Shown here: positions 1 to 10,143 of the stretch, one piece after another
Position numbering within the stretch: position 1 is the first letter of the stretch
How the letters are laid out: each line of letters begins with the position of its first letter
Assembly: GCF_030733265.1 (NCBI RefSeq)
Contig: NZ_JASHJI010000006.1
Location: 186,001 to 250,000, forward strand
DNA: 64,000 nt
Source: Roseibium sp. MMSF_3412
Lineage (GTDB): Bacteria > Pseudomonadota > Alphaproteobacteria > Rhizobiales > Stappiaceae
Direction of reading: 5' to 3'
Made by a program: the position numbers and the translations under genes
Notes under the pieces: generated by a model
The model's database searches: none
Seen by the model: the letters and a program-made list of their open reading frames with translations, nothing else
Told to the model about the DNA's origin: nothing

Positions 1-472
1 TCAGCGATGGATCCAGCCCGACCTTGCGCATGATGTCGTCGACATAATCCGAGGCTTCAGACCTGGAGACGATGCCATGCACCCGTGGGGCTTCACCGAT
101 AATGTCCTCCACGCGCATCCTCGGGTTCAGGCTCGCAAACGGATCCTGGAAGATCATCTGAATGGCAAGGGTTGCGGCCCGGCGGTCGGTGCCCGACATG
201 GACGCCACATCATTCCCCTGGAAAAGCAGTTGCCCGGACGTCGGCGCGTGAATCCCAGCCACGACGCGCCCGAGCGTGGACTTGCCGCAACCGGATTCCC
301 CCACGAGGCCAAGAACCTCACCCTCGTTGACTTCCAGATTGACTTCGTCAACCGCGTGGACCACTTCCTCGCGCGCACCTGCACCGAGTTTCTGGGCAAT
401 CTTGCCGGCAACATCGAGCCGCTTTGCAAAACGTTTGGAGACGTCGCGGATTTCTACCAAAGGCGCTGTCAT
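1..472 (-). CDS. Peptide ABC transporter ATP-binding protein, DppF/OppF-like (partial)
   Basis: This is the second ATPase of a dipeptide/oligopeptide importer. It would energise uptake together with the DppD-like subunit encoded just upstream. The first 157 residues are visible; the C-terminus lies beyond the window edge. The Walker A motif GESGCGKST is at about residues 58-66, followed by the Q-loop [15 protein letters not shown], which is typical of OppF/DppF. The signature and Walker B motifs are outside the window. The ATG at 470-472 overlaps the stop of the upstream ATPase gene in an ATGA arrangement, so the two are probably translationally coupled. Confidence 0.93.
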   Translation of the reverse strand, partial: MTAPLVEIRDVSKRFAKRLDVAGKIAQKLGAGAREEVVHAVDEVNLEVNEGEVLGLVGESGCGKSTLGRVVAGIHAPTSGQLLFQGNDVASMSGTDRRAATLAIQMIFQDPFASLNPRMRVEDIIGEAPRVHGIVSRSEASDYVDDIMRKVGLDPSL

Positions 473-1443
473 TCAGCTGCCACCTGTGACTGGGGGTGAT
501 AACAACGAAGCTCCCGGTTCGCCACGTGCTCGACGGCGGGCGGGACCTGACAGGCCTCGCTGGCGAACCCGCAGCGTGGTGAGAAAGCGCATCCTTCTGG
601 CAAGGACAGCATGTTCGGTGTCATGCCCTCGATCTGGAACAGGCGCTCTCCCCGCTTGTTGGCGGTCGGAACGGACCCGAGCAATCCGACGGTATAGGGA
701 TGCAGCGGGTGATCGATCACATCATCGGTCAGGCCCTGCTCGACGATACGGCCGGCATACATCACAGAAATCCGGTCGGCGAGACCGGCGACAACCGCGA
801 GATCGTGGGTAATCCAGATCATGGCGGTGCCGGTTTGACTGGTCAGCTTCTGGGCCTCATGGATGATCTGCGCCTGAATGGTCACATCAAGCGCCGTTGT
901 CGGTTCGTCAGCGATGATCAGGTCCGGCTTGTTCAAGAACGCGATGGCGATGGAAACGCGCTGCCGCATGCCCCCGGACAACTGGTGCGGATAAGCCTGC
1001 AGGCGTTCCTCCGGAGACGGGATACCGACAAGACCAAGCGCGTCCCGGCACCTTTCCCAGGCTTGCCTTTTGGGCACTGCTTCATGGGCAAGGATCGCTT
1101 CCATCATCTGGGAATCGATGCGCAAAACCGGGTTCAGCGTCATCATCGGGTCCTGGAAGATCATGGAGATCCGGTTTCCGCGGATCGACTTGAGCGTTTC
1201 CTCGGACGCATTGGCGATGTTTTCGCCGTTGAACCGGATTTCGCCTTCAACAATACGCCCGGGCGGATCGATCAGTCCCAGGATGGAAAAGCCGGTAATG
1301 GACTTGCCCGAGCCCGATTCCCCGACAAGGCCCATGACCTCGCCCTTGTTCACGGCGAAGTCGACCCCGTCCACAGCCTTGACGACACCGGCATGCGTGA
1401 AGAAATGCGTTTTCAGTCCGCTGACTTCCAGAACGGGGCTCAT
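469..1443 (-). CDS. Peptide ABC transporter ATP-binding protein, DppD/OppD-like
   Basis: This cytoplasmic ATPase of 324 aa belongs to a dipeptide/oligopeptide ABC importer. The Walker A motif GESGSGKS is at residues 41-48, the Q-loop [12 protein letters not shown] near 94-105, the LSGGMRQR signature at 155-162, Walker B LIIADEP at 175-181, and the switch His at 213. The C-terminal oligopeptide-transporter extension is present, with the cysteine pattern GCAFSPRC. The full length matches the OppD/DppD family. The gene overlaps its neighbours on both sides by 4 bp and belongs to one minus-strand operon of five transport genes. Substrate specificity cannot be read from the ATPase. Confidence 0.95.
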   Translation of the reverse strand: MSPVLEVSGLKTHFFTHAGVVKAVDGVDFAVNKGEVMGLVGESGSGKSITGFSILGLIDPPGRIVEGEIRFNGENIANASEETLKSIRGNRISMIFQDPMMTLNPVLRIDSQMMEAILAHEAVPKRQAWERCRDALGLVGIPSPEERLQAYPHQLSGGMRQRVSIAIAFLNKPDLIIADEPTTALDVTIQAQIIHEAQKLTSQTGTAMIWITHDLAVVAGLADRISVMYAGRIVEQGLTDDVIDHPLHPYTVGLLGSVPTANKRGERLFQIEGMTPNMLSLPEGCAFSPRCGFASEACQVPPAVEHVANRELRCYHPQSQVAAE

Positions 1444-2357
1444 TTTTTCAGCCTCGGATTGAGCACGTCGCGCAGCTGGTCGCCGACCAGATTGATCGAG
1501 GCGACGGTCAGGAGCAGCGCAATCCCGGGAAAAACCGAGATCCAGTATCTGCCGGAGAGCATGTATTCAAAGCCGTTGGCAATCAGAACGCCGAGAGACG
1601 GTTCGGTTTGCGGCAAGCCGACCCCGAGGAACGACAAGGTCGCTTCGAGGGACACCGCGTGCGCCGTCTGCACGGTGCCGACGACTATCAGCGGCGCCAG
1701 GCAATTGGGCAGAATGTGCCGGAAAACCACCCGGGAACGTGACAAGCCAAGACATTGCGCCGCCTCGACATATTCCTTGCCGCGTTCCACGAGCGCGGTC
1801 GCGCGGACGGTGCGCGCATAATAGGCCCATTGCGCAACCACGAGTGCCAGGATGATCTTGTCGACCCCCTTGCCCAGTGCAGCGACCAGCATGAGGGCCA
1901 CGAGCGATGCCGGGAAGGACAGTTGCAGGTCGACGACGCGCATGATAATCGCCTCGGTGCGGCCGCCCGCATAGGCAGCGATCAGACCGACCGTCATGCC
2001 GATGATAAGCGCAATGACGCCCGACGCGAGCCCGACCGAAATTGAGATCCTGAGACCGTAGAGAATGGCTGAATAGAGATCGCGCCCCGCGCCGTCGGAA
2101 CCGAGCCACATGGTGTAACCCGCAAAAGCTTCCGACCCAGGCGGCAATCGGCCATCCAGGACATCGACCTGCGCCAGATCATAGGGGTTCTGCGGCGTGA
2201 TCCACGGGGCAAGGATTGCCAGAAGGACAATGATGACCAGCACCACGAAGGCGGTCGCGGCGATGCGGCTTTCGAAAAACTCGGCGCGAAAACGCTGGAA
2301 AGGCGTTTCGACCTTGGCAGCGGCAGGCGCCGAAGACGGGAGTGCTGTGTCGGTCAT
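1440..2357 (-). CDS. Peptide ABC transporter permease, DppC/OppC-like
   Basis: This inner-membrane permease of 305 aa is one of the two channel-forming subunits of the peptide importer. It has the OppC-type N-terminal region with a first membrane helix at about residues 33-52. A periplasmic stretch follows, containing the family motif WLGSDGAGRD. Several more helices come next, and a cytoplasmic EAA loop near residues 193-216 (EYVEAAQCLGLSR...HILPN) docks the ATPases. It overlaps both the dppB-like and dppD-like genes by 4 bp. Confidence 0.95.
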   Translation of the reverse strand: MTDTALPSSAPAAAKVETPFQRFRAEFFESRIAATAFVVLVIIVLLAILAPWITPQNPYDLAQVDVLDGRLPPGSEAFAGYTMWLGSDGAGRDLYSAILYGLRISISVGLASGVIALIIGMTVGLIAAYAGGRTEAIIMRVVDLQLSFPASLVALMLVAALGKGVDKIILALVVAQWAYYARTVRATALVERGKEYVEAAQCLGLSRSRVVFRHILPNCLAPLIVVGTVQTAHAVSLEATLSFLGVGLPQTEPSLGVLIANGFEYMLSGRYWISVFPGIALLLTVASINLVGDQLRDVLNPRLKK

Positions 2358-3331
2358 GCGCCCTGGTCCTGAATGCGGACCCGCGGGTCCAGAATGGAAT
2401 AGAGAATGTCGACGATCAGATTGATCAGGACAAAGAACAGCACCATGATCATCAGGTAGGCCACCACGACGGGGCGGTCGAGCTGCAGGATCGCGTCGAT
2501 CAGAAGCTTGCCCATACCCGGCCAGGCAAAGATCGTTTCCGTAACCACCGAGAACCCGATAAGGCTGCCGAACTCCAGACCCATCACGGTGATCACCGGG
2601 ATCATGATGTTCTTCATGACGTGGACAAAAATGATGCGTCTGGTCGAAATACCCTTGGCACGTGCATATTTGACGTAGTCCTGCCCCATGGCTTCACGCA
2701 CGCCCGCACGCGTCAGGCGGATTGCAAGCGATATCTTCAGTAGCGACAGGTTCAGCGCCGGCAGGAAGATGTGCCGGATGCCGTCCCAGGTCGCCAGACT
2801 GGTCTCAATACCGAATATGGTCGCCGTATCCCCGCGCCCCGTGGACGGCAGCCAGCCAAGTTCGACTGCAAACAGCAGGATCAGCATCAGACCAACCCAG
2901 AAGGTCGGCAGCGAAAAGCCCAGAATGGACCCTGCCATGATGCCTTTCGACACCGGGTTGTCAGGATAAAGGCCGGAAAACAGACCCAGGGGAATACCGA
3001 GAACGACCGACAGGAACAACGCACTGAATGCGAGTTCGAGCGTTGCTGGCATGTGATGCAGGATCAGCTTCAACGCGGGTTCACCGAAAACGAAGCTGTC
3101 GCCCAGATTGCCCTGAGCTGCGCCCTTCAGAAACAGCAGATACTGTTCCCATATGGGCCGGTCGAGCCCGAGGCGGCGGATGGCGGCTTCGATATCGGCC
3201 TGATCGGCATCGGGGCTGACCAGCATGTAGACCGGATCGCCGACGATGTTTACGCCGAAGAAGACAATCACCGACATCAGAAAGACGACAAAGAATGCCT
3301 GCATCAGCCGCCGGATGACGAAAACAGTCAT
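2354..3331 (-). CDS. Peptide ABC transporter permease, DppB/OppB-like
   Basis: This is the partner inner-membrane permease, 325 aa. The N-terminal helix starts at residue 8 and carries the typical DppB beginning MTVFVIRRLMQAFFVVF. The EAA loop DYVKYARAKGISTRR is in the second half, and FAWPGMGKL near the C-terminus is a family hallmark. It lies 61 bp downstream of the binding-protein gene and overlaps dppC by 4 bp, so it forms a heterodimeric pore with that product. Confidence 0.95.
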   Translation of the reverse strand: MTVFVIRRLMQAFFVVFLMSVIVFFGVNIVGDPVYMLVSPDADQADIEAAIRRLGLDRPIWEQYLLFLKGAAQGNLGDSFVFGEPALKLILHHMPATLELAFSALFLSVVLGIPLGLFSGLYPDNPVSKGIMAGSILGFSLPTFWVGLMLILLFAVELGWLPSTGRGDTATIFGIETSLATWDGIRHIFLPALNLSLLKISLAIRLTRAGVREAMGQDYVKYARAKGISTRRIIFVHVMKNIMIPVITVMGLEFGSLIGFSVVTETIFAWPGMGKLLIDAILQLDRPVVVAYLMIMVLFFVLINLIVDILYSILDPRVRIQDQGA

Positions 3332-3392
3332 GGGGTTTTCTCGACTTGAAGAAGAACCGGGCCGCCGATGACGGCGACCCGGCAGGGAGGGA

Positions 3393-4976
3393 TCATTCCT
3401 TCACGACACCCATGGCGAGGGTGTATTCGTCAGTCCTTGGGGTGTATTTCAGGCCTTTCTTGGCCGCCCAAGTATTGACCTGGAAGTGCGTCGGGATAAT
3501 CGCGACGTTCTCGATCGCCATCTCCGTCGATTGCGCAAGCAGATCCTGGCGTTTCTCATCGTCGACGGTCCGCAGCGCTTCCTCGATCAGGGCGTCGATC
3601 TCGGCATTGGAGTGACGGCCACGGTTCGAGGACCCGAAACCCTTGTCCTTGTCATAGGTGTGGATCAGGGATTTCAGCGGAGACGATGCCTCGCCGGACC
3701 CGGCACCCCAGCCGACCAGGATGAAGCTGAACTCGGGAAGGCCGTCGGCACCGCCACGCGACGCACGTCCGAAATAGACCGATCTCGGCATTGTCTCGAC
3801 CGCGGTTTTGATGCCGATGCGGGTCAGCATCTGACCGATTGCCTCGGCAATCTTGGCATCGTTGATGTAACGGTCATTCGGGCCGTGAATGGTCATCTGG
3901 AAGCCGTCCGGGTAGCCGGCTTCGGCAAGCAGTGCCTTGGCAGCTTCCGGGTCGTAGCCCTCAGGCTGCAACTTGTCGGATACACCGAAGAAACCTTCCG
4001 GCAGAAGCTGACCGGCCGGGATCGCAACACCCTCCATGACACGCTCGACGATGGCATCGCGATTGATGGCCTTGGAGATCGCCAGCCGGACACGCTGATC
4101 CATCAGCGGGTTCTTGATGTCGCTGCCGTCATTGCCTTTGACAAATGGCGAATTCTCGCGGAACTGGTCCATGTGAAGGTAGATGACACGGTTCGACACG
4201 CCCTGGCTGAGCTGGATGTCATCCTTGCCTTCAAGCGTGGAAATATCGGTTGTCGGAACGCCGGCGATCATGTCGACATCACCGGCCAGCAGCGCAGCAA
4301 CACGGCTCGGGCCGGACTTGATCGGACGGAATTCGACTTCGCTCCAGGTTGGTGCATCGCCCCAGTAGTCGTCGTTGCGCACGAACGTGATGCTCTCGCC
4401 GGGCTTGTAGCTGGAAAACTTGAACGGACCCGTTCCGACGGCGGCCGTTCCGGCGTTGAAATCCTCCGTCGCAGCGCCACACCCGGCACTGTCGGAAATG
4501 ACCGGGATCGTGGAAATATCGTTCGCCATCAGCGGGTAAGGCGCTTCGGTGATCGCATGCACAGTGTAGTCATCGATCTTCTTGAAGGTCTTGCCCTTCA
4601 GATAGGTGCCGTAGCCTGACGGGGAGTTGGGGACGTCGGGTGCGCGCTCCATCGTGCAGATGACATCGTCCGCGTTGAAATCGCTGCCGTCGTGAAACTT
4701 CACGCCTTCGCGCAACTTGAATTCCCAGGTCAGATCGTCGATCGGCTTCCAGGAAACGGCAAGTCCGGGCGACAGACGTTGTTTTTCATCCTGGGCGATC
4801 AGCCGATCAAACATGTGGACCGACATGGCATTGTTCGGCCCGAGATTATGAAAGTGGGGGTCCATCGACGTCGGCTCCGAGGCCAGGCCGATGGTCAGTT
4901 TCTCTGCATGGGCTGCTCCGGTCACGAGCGCCAGAGCGCTTACCGTAGCGGCAGCTAAAATCTTGAATCTTCTCAT
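3393..4976 (-). CDS. Extracellular solute-binding protein, family 5 (peptide-type)
   Basis: This periplasmic receptor of 527 aa is for the adjacent ABC importer. A Sec signal peptide runs over about the first 24 residues and ends in AHA. The mature part has family 5 features, including SMDPHFHNLGPNN near the start and VGTGPFKF in the middle. Family 5 receptors bind peptides, but also opines, nickel and sugars, so the peptide assignment rests partly on the three hydrolase genes that follow the regulator. It is the first gene of the minus-strand operon and is divergent from the LysR gene, with a 164-bp AT-rich shared promoter region. Confidence 0.93.
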   Translation of the reverse strand: MRRFKILAAATVSALALVTGAAHAEKLTIGLASEPTSMDPHFHNLGPNNAMSVHMFDRLIAQDEKQRLSPGLAVSWKPIDDLTWEFKLREGVKFHDGSDFNADDVICTMERAPDVPNSPSGYGTYLKGKTFKKIDDYTVHAITEAPYPLMANDISTIPVISDSAGCGAATEDFNAGTAAVGTGPFKFSSYKPGESITFVRNDDYWGDAPTWSEVEFRPIKSGPSRVAALLAGDVDMIAGVPTTDISTLEGKDDIQLSQGVSNRVIYLHMDQFRENSPFVKGNDGSDIKNPLMDQRVRLAISKAINRDAIVERVMEGVAIPAGQLLPEGFFGVSDKLQPEGYDPEAAKALLAEAGYPDGFQMTIHGPNDRYINDAKIAEAIGQMLTRIGIKTAVETMPRSVYFGRASRGGADGLPEFSFILVGWGAGSGEASSPLKSLIHTYDKDKGFGSSNRGRHSNAEIDALIEEALRTVDDEKRQDLLAQSTEMAIENVAIIPTHFQVNTWAAKKGLKYTPRTDEYTLAMGVVKE

Positions 4977-5140
4977 GATTTCCTAACTCCCTCGGAAAGT
5001 GCGGTGTCCTTTTCCGGATGTTATGCCGCACAATGAAAAAGATGTTATCTTGCGAAAAACTCATTGCCAATATTAAAATATATCCATTTTTGCATAGGGT
5101 AATTCAACTTTAGGACCTCCAGCATCCGGAACAGCAATTC

Positions 5141-6052
5141 ATGGCAGGACATCGTCACAGACTGCGCGAAATGGAAGCCTTGCGCGCCCTGGTAACGACA
5201 GGCACCACACTTGCCGCCGCTCGCAGGCTTGGCGTCTCTCAATCCTCCGTCAGCCGCGCACTCGGCCAGCTGGAACAGCGGGTCGGCCGAAAACTGTTCC
5301 TGCGTACCTCCGGGCGGATTGAACCCCTGGCGGCGGCTCTCCGGCTGAATGCACAACTCGATCCTCTCTTTGAGACGCTTGCGCGGATCGAGGGCGCTGA
5401 ATGGGCAGCCGCAGACGAAGAACCGCTGCGATTGATCGTCCCGCCGACGCTTGCCCACAACTTCGTCATTCAAAGGGTGGCTGCCTTCCTCAAGCAGAAC
5501 CCGGGCAAGAGCCTGCAACTCGATATTCAGGCCACCGACGTGCTGGTCTCGGGCATTCTCGACCTGCGCTACGATCTTGGTCTTACCAGCGCGATGATCC
5601 AGCGCTCCGGTGTGACGCTCGTGCCCTGGCGTCGTTCGCATGTCGTCTGCGCGATGCCGAGCGGGCACCCCCTTGCCAAGAAGGACATCATCAGACCGTC
5701 GGATCTTGAGGATGTGGAACTGATCGAGTTCCTGCGCCGCCTGGGCACCCGGGCGATCACCGAGCAGGTTTTTGCGCGCGCCGGCGTGCGCCCGCGCACT
5801 GTCGCGGAAACCGCGACCAACATGGCGGCGATCGAACTCGTCCGCGAAGGTCTCGGCGTCACCCTTCTGAACCCGTTTCCGGTTCTGTCGGGCGGCATGC
5901 CCAACATCACCGTCAGGCCCTTCGACGCCCCGATCACGTACAACACCAGCTTCGTGCTGCCTTCGGGCCGTCAGCCATCCGAACTCGCGCGGCAATTCAT
6001 GGAATATGTCAAGGTCACCACGCCTCCGGATGAATATTCGGAGATCGTTTAG
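5141..6052 (+). CDS. LysR-family transcriptional regulator
   Basis: This DNA-binding regulator of 303 aa has an N-terminal winged helix-turn-helix at about residues 5-63 (AAARRLGVSQSSVSRALGQL) and a C-terminal LysR substrate-binding domain. It is divergent from the peptide importer operon, the usual arrangement for a LysR protein controlling its neighbour. The effector is probably a substrate or product of the peptide system, but that is inference. The gene is convergent with the M81 gene, with 28 bp between the stops. Confidence 0.9.
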   Translation: MAGHRHRLREMEALRALVTTGTTLAAARRLGVSQSSVSRALGQLEQRVGRKLFLRTSGRIEPLAAALRLNAQLDPLFETLARIEGAEWAAADEEPLRLIVPPTLAHNFVIQRVAAFLKQNPGKSLQLDIQATDVLVSGILDLRYDLGLTSAMIQRSGVTLVPWRRSHVVCAMPSGHPLAKKDIIRPSDLEDVELIEFLRRLGTRAITEQVFARAGVRPRTVAETATNMAAIELVREGLGVTLLNPFPVLSGGMPNITVRPFDAPITYNTSFVLPSGRQPSELARQFMEYVKVTTPPDEYSEIV

Positions 6053-6080
6053 TGTACGTATTCATTCATACGGCCGGAGC

Positions 6081-7619
6081 CTAGCCTTGGCCGGTATCCT
6101 TCCACAGCGCATCAGGATCCAGCGGAAAGCTCGGCCGGGGTATGAATTCAAAGGTCCAGCGCTCCAGCACGGGGCTCGTCAGTCCCCCCGTGTCGATTTC
6201 GAAGACCTGCTCTGGTGCGAACCACCGGGAAAAACCTGCGCGAAAGTGTCCACGGGACTTCACGACGACACACCGGGCGCTCTCGATTTGAAGACCCAGC
6301 ATATGGAAGAAAACCGGGTCGGCCGTCTGCGCCCGGTCGGAAATCACAACAACGCGAATGCCGTTGAGCTCAAGCGCCGCACAAGGCCCGAGCTGCATCT
6401 GCCGCCCGCTGGTCATGCCGCGTTCGCCGACAACATCGCCGTCATGCAGCGCGAGAACCCTGGCTGGTGCGTCGAACTTCCTGTCCCAGTTTTCCCAGGC
6501 AGCGCTACCTTTGTGGCGGTTGAAAACCGCCGTGAATTCGGCCCCCACACCCAGGCGATGAGCTTCTGCCGCAAGGTCCGGATCGAAGAACGATCCGTAG
6601 AGGACATCTTGAGCTCCGGACGCATGCAGGGCTGCGAGCAATTCGGTGGTCTTGCCCGACCCTCCTCCCCCCGGATTGTCGCCTGCGTCCGAATAAATGA
6701 CCGGAGGGCCGGCCGGATCGCGTGCCATCGCAACGGCCTGATCCACAGTGCTCAAGGTGCGGACGAAGCTTTCGCGCTCGGACCAGGCGCGCTGCGCGAT
6801 CTCGGCAGCCAGCTGTTGCGCTGTCTCCAGATCGCTCCGCGCCGTCACGACCACGCTCACGCCGTTGTCGGGCGTGTCGGAGAAAATGAAATTGCCGAAC
6901 ACGGAGACATTCAAGATGGCTCCCCCAAGCTCGGCCTGACGTCGCTGACCGTAATCGATCAGTTCGCCATAGGGTGCTTCGGCCGTCAGAAGGGAAACAG
7001 ACGCCGGCACGATCGGCGGCTTTGCGAGCGCGAGCTGCGGGCGCGTGCCGGACGCAAGGCAACGCCTCAGGCAAAACGCGGCCTCTTCGCCGCGCTCGAT
7101 CATGTCGACGTGGGGGTTTGTCCGGTAACCGACAATCAGGTCACACGCATCGACCATCTTCGGCGAGATGTTGCCGTGGAGATCCAGCGTGCTGACGATC
7201 AGGGCCTCTGGGCCAACGGCGGCCCGAACCCGCGCCATCAGATCGCCGTCGGGATCATGCGTGTGCTCGGCCACCATGGCCCCATGATTGCAGATATAGA
7301 CCGCGTCGAGAGGTCCGGCAGCGGCAAGCTGGTTTTCGATGGTGCCCGCAATCGTCTCAAAGACACTCCGCTCGACAGGCCCTGCCGGGTGGCTCGCCGC
7401 CAGGGTACAGGGAACCGGGTGCCACGGACCGGTGGCGTCCATCGCGCGAACGAATGCGGCGAACTCCGTGGCGAGAGACGGCGTTGCGGCGCGGGCTTCG
7501 TCGAGAAGCGCTTCTTTCTCAAGCCAGGTCAGGGACCGGAAATCATTCTCATCTGCCGGGCGCGAGAACCTGTTCGATTCCAGTATCATGCCCAACAGCG
7601 CAACCTTGGGTTCCCTCAC
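6081..7619 (-). CDS. M81 family metallopeptidase (MlrC-like)
   Basis: This protein of 512 aa belongs to the M81/DUF1485 family, named for MlrC of microcystin breakdown. Family motifs are visible: LGMILESNRFSRP at the N-terminus, the metal-site segment STLDLHGNISPKM, GYRTNPHVDMIERG, and the glycine-rich DAGDNPGGGGSGKT. GTG at 7617-7619 is the best start because a GGAGGAG ribosome site lies 7 nt upstream. It is divergent from the AstE-like hydrolase, with 47 bp between them. It probably hydrolyses an unusual peptide or amide imported by the neighbouring ABC system; most family members have no assigned substrate. Confidence 0.88.
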   Translation of the reverse strand: MREPKVALLGMILESNRFSRPADENDFRSLTWLEKEALLDEARAATPSLATEFAAFVRAMDATGPWHPVPCTLAASHPAGPVERSVFETIAGTIENQLAAAGPLDAVYICNHGAMVAEHTHDPDGDLMARVRAAVGPEALIVSTLDLHGNISPKMVDACDLIVGYRTNPHVDMIERGEEAAFCLRRCLASGTRPQLALAKPPIVPASVSLLTAEAPYGELIDYGQRRQAELGGAILNVSVFGNFIFSDTPDNGVSVVVTARSDLETAQQLAAEIAQRAWSERESFVRTLSTVDQAVAMARDPAGPPVIYSDAGDNPGGGGSGKTTELLAALHASGAQDVLYGSFFDPDLAAEAHRLGVGAEFTAVFNRHKGSAAWENWDRKFDAPARVLALHDGDVVGERGMTSGRQMQLGPCAALELNGIRVVVISDRAQTADPVFFHMLGLQIESARCVVVKSRGHFRAGFSRWFAPEQVFEIDTGGLTSPVLERWTFEFIPRPSFPLDPDALWKDTGQG

Positions 7620-7666
7620 CGAAACTCCTCCGTACCTAGATAGTCCTGCAACAGGAGCACGATCTC

Positions 7667-8626
7667 ATGGCCGAAATCAACATTCCGAACGAATACCAGG
7701 TTGAACTGACACCGCCGGACCTGTCGGCTTACCGGACAGGCAATACCGGTATCCCCTATGTCTGGCGTTTCGACAGTGGCGAACCCGGCCCGAATGTCAT
7801 GCTCAGCGCGATCGTCCACGGCAACGAACCTTGTGGTGCGATCGCACTCGACTGGTTGCTTCAGCGGGACACCCGGCCCGCTATGGGGTCCCTGACGATT
7901 GCCTTCATGAATATTGCCGCCTACGAAGCGTTCGATCCGGCTGACCCGAATGCCACGCGGTGGATCGACGAGGATTTCAACCGGGTATGGGACATCGACG
8001 TGCTTGAAGGGGACCGTGACAGCGTCGAACTAAGCCGTGCCAGAGAGGTCCGCCCGGCCCTTGAGGGAATGGATTACCTGTTGGACATCCACAGCATGCA
8101 GCATCTTGCGCCTCCCCTGATGATGTCGGGGCGGCATGCACGCGCCAAGGCACTGGCGGCATCGGTCGGTGTTCCGGAGCGGGTCGTCGGCGATGCCGGG
8201 CATGCAGCAGGACGCCGAATGCGCGACTACGGCGCTTTCGATGATCCAAATGCGCCGAACACCGCCCTGCTCATCGAATGCGGTCAGCACTGGGAAGCCG
8301 AGGCCGGGCTTCTTGCCAGAGAATCGGCTGCCCGGTTCCTGGTGGCGACCGGCACGCTTTCCAAGGACATTCTGGCTGAATTTACCGAGACACCAAAACC
8401 GCAAGAGGCCTTTACGGTGATCGAAGCCGTTACCATCAGGAACGAGGCATTTGTGTTTGAAAAACCCTTCACGGGCGGTGAAATCATAGCCGAGAAAGGA
8501 ACTCTTCTTGGCCACGACGGCGAGGAACCCGTGTTGACGAAAGAAGACAATCTCATGCTGATCATGCCTTCGAAGCGTCTCTGGCGCGGACAGACGGCGG
8601 TCAGACTTGCGCGGCGCGACCCGTGA
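7667..8626 (+). CDS. Succinylglutamate desuccinylase/aspartoacylase family hydrolase
   Basis: This zinc-dependent carboxypeptidase-fold hydrolase of 319 aa resembles AstE/AspA. The HGNEPCG segment at about residues 51-57 supplies the first zinc ligands. RWIDEDFNRVW is the substrate-binding arginine/asparagine region, LLDIHSM carries the third ligand, and LLIECGQHWE the catalytic glutamate. Family members remove acyl groups from N-acyl amino acids. Its place between M81 and M20 genes suggests sequential breakdown of a modified peptide or N-acyl amino acid. The start is ATG at 7667; only a modest GGAGCACG lies upstream. Confidence 0.88.
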   Translation: MAEINIPNEYQVELTPPDLSAYRTGNTGIPYVWRFDSGEPGPNVMLSAIVHGNEPCGAIALDWLLQRDTRPAMGSLTIAFMNIAAYEAFDPADPNATRWIDEDFNRVWDIDVLEGDRDSVELSRAREVRPALEGMDYLLDIHSMQHLAPPLMMSGRHARAKALAASVGVPERVVGDAGHAAGRRMRDYGAFDDPNAPNTALLIECGQHWEAEAGLLARESAARFLVATGTLSKDILAEFTETPKPQEAFTVIEAVTIRNEAFVFEKPFTGGEIIAEKGTLLGHDGEEPVLTKEDNLMLIMPSKRLWRGQTAVRLARRDP

Positions 8627-8718
8627 TTCCATAGTCTCACGGACTTCAGATTCACCTCCCCTTCGATACCTGCCCGCAGGACCATTCCGACACACACGAC
8701 ACCACAAGGGATCAGACG

Positions 8719-10116
8719 ATGTCTACGCGCGAGACCGCGATCAAAGCAGCGGCGACCTATTTCAACGACGGCCGCTTTCTCAGCGATCTGGCCGAGCAGG
8801 TCGCGATCCGGACTTCAAGCCGCGAAGAAGAGTACGAGGACGATCTGAAAAACTACCTGGATCACCTGATGCGCGCGCGGTTCGAGTCCATGGGATTCGA
8901 GATCGAGATCCATCCCAACAAGATGCTTGAACGCGCGCCGTTTCTGGTGGCAAAGCGCATTGAAGACCCGTCGCTGCCGACCCTTTTCAGCTACGGCCAC
9001 GGCGACACCGTGCCCGGGGAAGAAGGCCGCTGGCGCGACGGATTTGATCCCTGGTCGCTGGAGACGGTGCAGTTGCCTTCCGGCGAACGCTGGTACGGAC
9101 GCGGAACCGCGGATAACAAATCCCAGCACGCCATCAACATGGAAGCGATGCGCCATGTCATCGAGACACGCGGACATCTTGGATACAACGTCACCTTCCT
9201 GATCGAAATGGCTGAGGAAATGGGATCACCCGGGCTGGCCGAGTTCTGCCGGACAAACCGGGACATGCTGGCGGCCGATCTCCTGATTGCCTCCGACGGC
9301 CCCCGGTTTTCAACGGACGGGCCCGACATCAAGCTAGGCACGCGCGGTGCCTTGAATATCCGGTTCCGCCTGGACTATCGCGACGGCGGCCACCATTCCG
9401 GCAACTGGGGCGGCCTGCTCGCCAACCCGGCGATCGTGCTCATGCATGCTCTCACCACCCTGGTCAGCCGGACCGGCGAAGTGCGGCATCCCGGCCTGAA
9501 ACCGGAGCGTATCAAGAATTCGGTGCGCGATGCGCTCGGCAAGATAACGGTCACCTCCGGTCCCGGGGATCCTCAAATCGATCCCTGGTGGGGAGAAGCC
9601 GGGCTCACCAGCGCGGAGAAGGTCTTCGGCTGGAATACGTTCGAGGTCCTCTCCTTCATCACCGGCGATCCGGAAAAGCCGCAAAACGCCGTGCCGCCCT
9701 TTGCGGAAGCCATCTGCCAGATACGTTTTGTCGTCGATACCGATCCCGATACGTTCATACCGCTGATCCGCAAGCACCTTGCGGATGAAGGTTTCGAAGG
9801 CATCACGGTCGAGCCGGCACGAATGTCGATGCTGCGTGCCTCGCGCCTTGACCCGGAACACCCGGCCGTGGACTGGGCGGTGCAGTCGATCGAACGGACG
9901 ACCGGAAAAACAGTGACCGTGATCCCGAATGCCGGCGGTTCTCTTCCGAACGACATCTTTCTCAACATCATCGGCATGCCGACGCTCTGGGTGCCGCACA
10001 GCTATACCGGATGCTCCCAGCATGCCCCGGACGAGCATGTCCTGCCGCCCCTTTTGAAAGAAGGCCTGGAGATGATGACCGGCCTGTTCTGGGATCTTGG
10101 CGACGGTTTTCCCTGA
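8719..10116 (+). CDS. M20 family metallopeptidase
   Basis: This cytoplasmic di-zinc peptidase of 465 aa belongs to the M20/ArgE/DapE/CPG2 group. The motifs occur in order: YGHGDTVPG (first zinc ligand), YGRGTADNKSQ (bridging Asp), MAEEMGSPG (catalytic Glu-Glu), the dimerisation domain with GGHHSGNWGG, and the C-terminal SQHAPDEH. It follows the AstE-like gene by 92 bp on the same strand. It would release amino acids from a peptide or deacylate an intermediate; the exact substrate is unknown. Confidence 0.92.
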   Translation: MSTRETAIKAAATYFNDGRFLSDLAEQVAIRTSSREEEYEDDLKNYLDHLMRARFESMGFEIEIHPNKMLERAPFLVAKRIEDPSLPTLFSYGHGDTVPGEEGRWRDGFDPWSLETVQLPSGERWYGRGTADNKSQHAINMEAMRHVIETRGHLGYNVTFLIEMAEEMGSPGLAEFCRTNRDMLAADLLIASDGPRFSTDGPDIKLGTRGALNIRFRLDYRDGGHHSGNWGGLLANPAIVLMHALTTLVSRTGEVRHPGLKPERIKNSVRDALGKITVTSGPGDPQIDPWWGEAGLTSAEKVFGWNTFEVLSFITGDPEKPQNAVPPFAEAICQIRFVVDTDPDTFIPLIRKHLADEGFEGITVEPARMSMLRASRLDPEHPAVDWAVQSIERTTGKTVTVIPNAGGSLPNDIFLNIIGMPTLWVPHSYTGCSQHAPDEHVLPPLLKEGLEMMTGLFWDLGDGFP

Positions 10117-10143
10117 CCGCGCGGTGACACGAACAGCCTGCGC

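Noticed and set aside
6006..7643. A 545-codon plus-strand frame antisense to the M81 gene
   Set aside because: The M81 motifs lie on the minus strand with a good ribosome site; the antisense product is Arg/Gly rich without domains.
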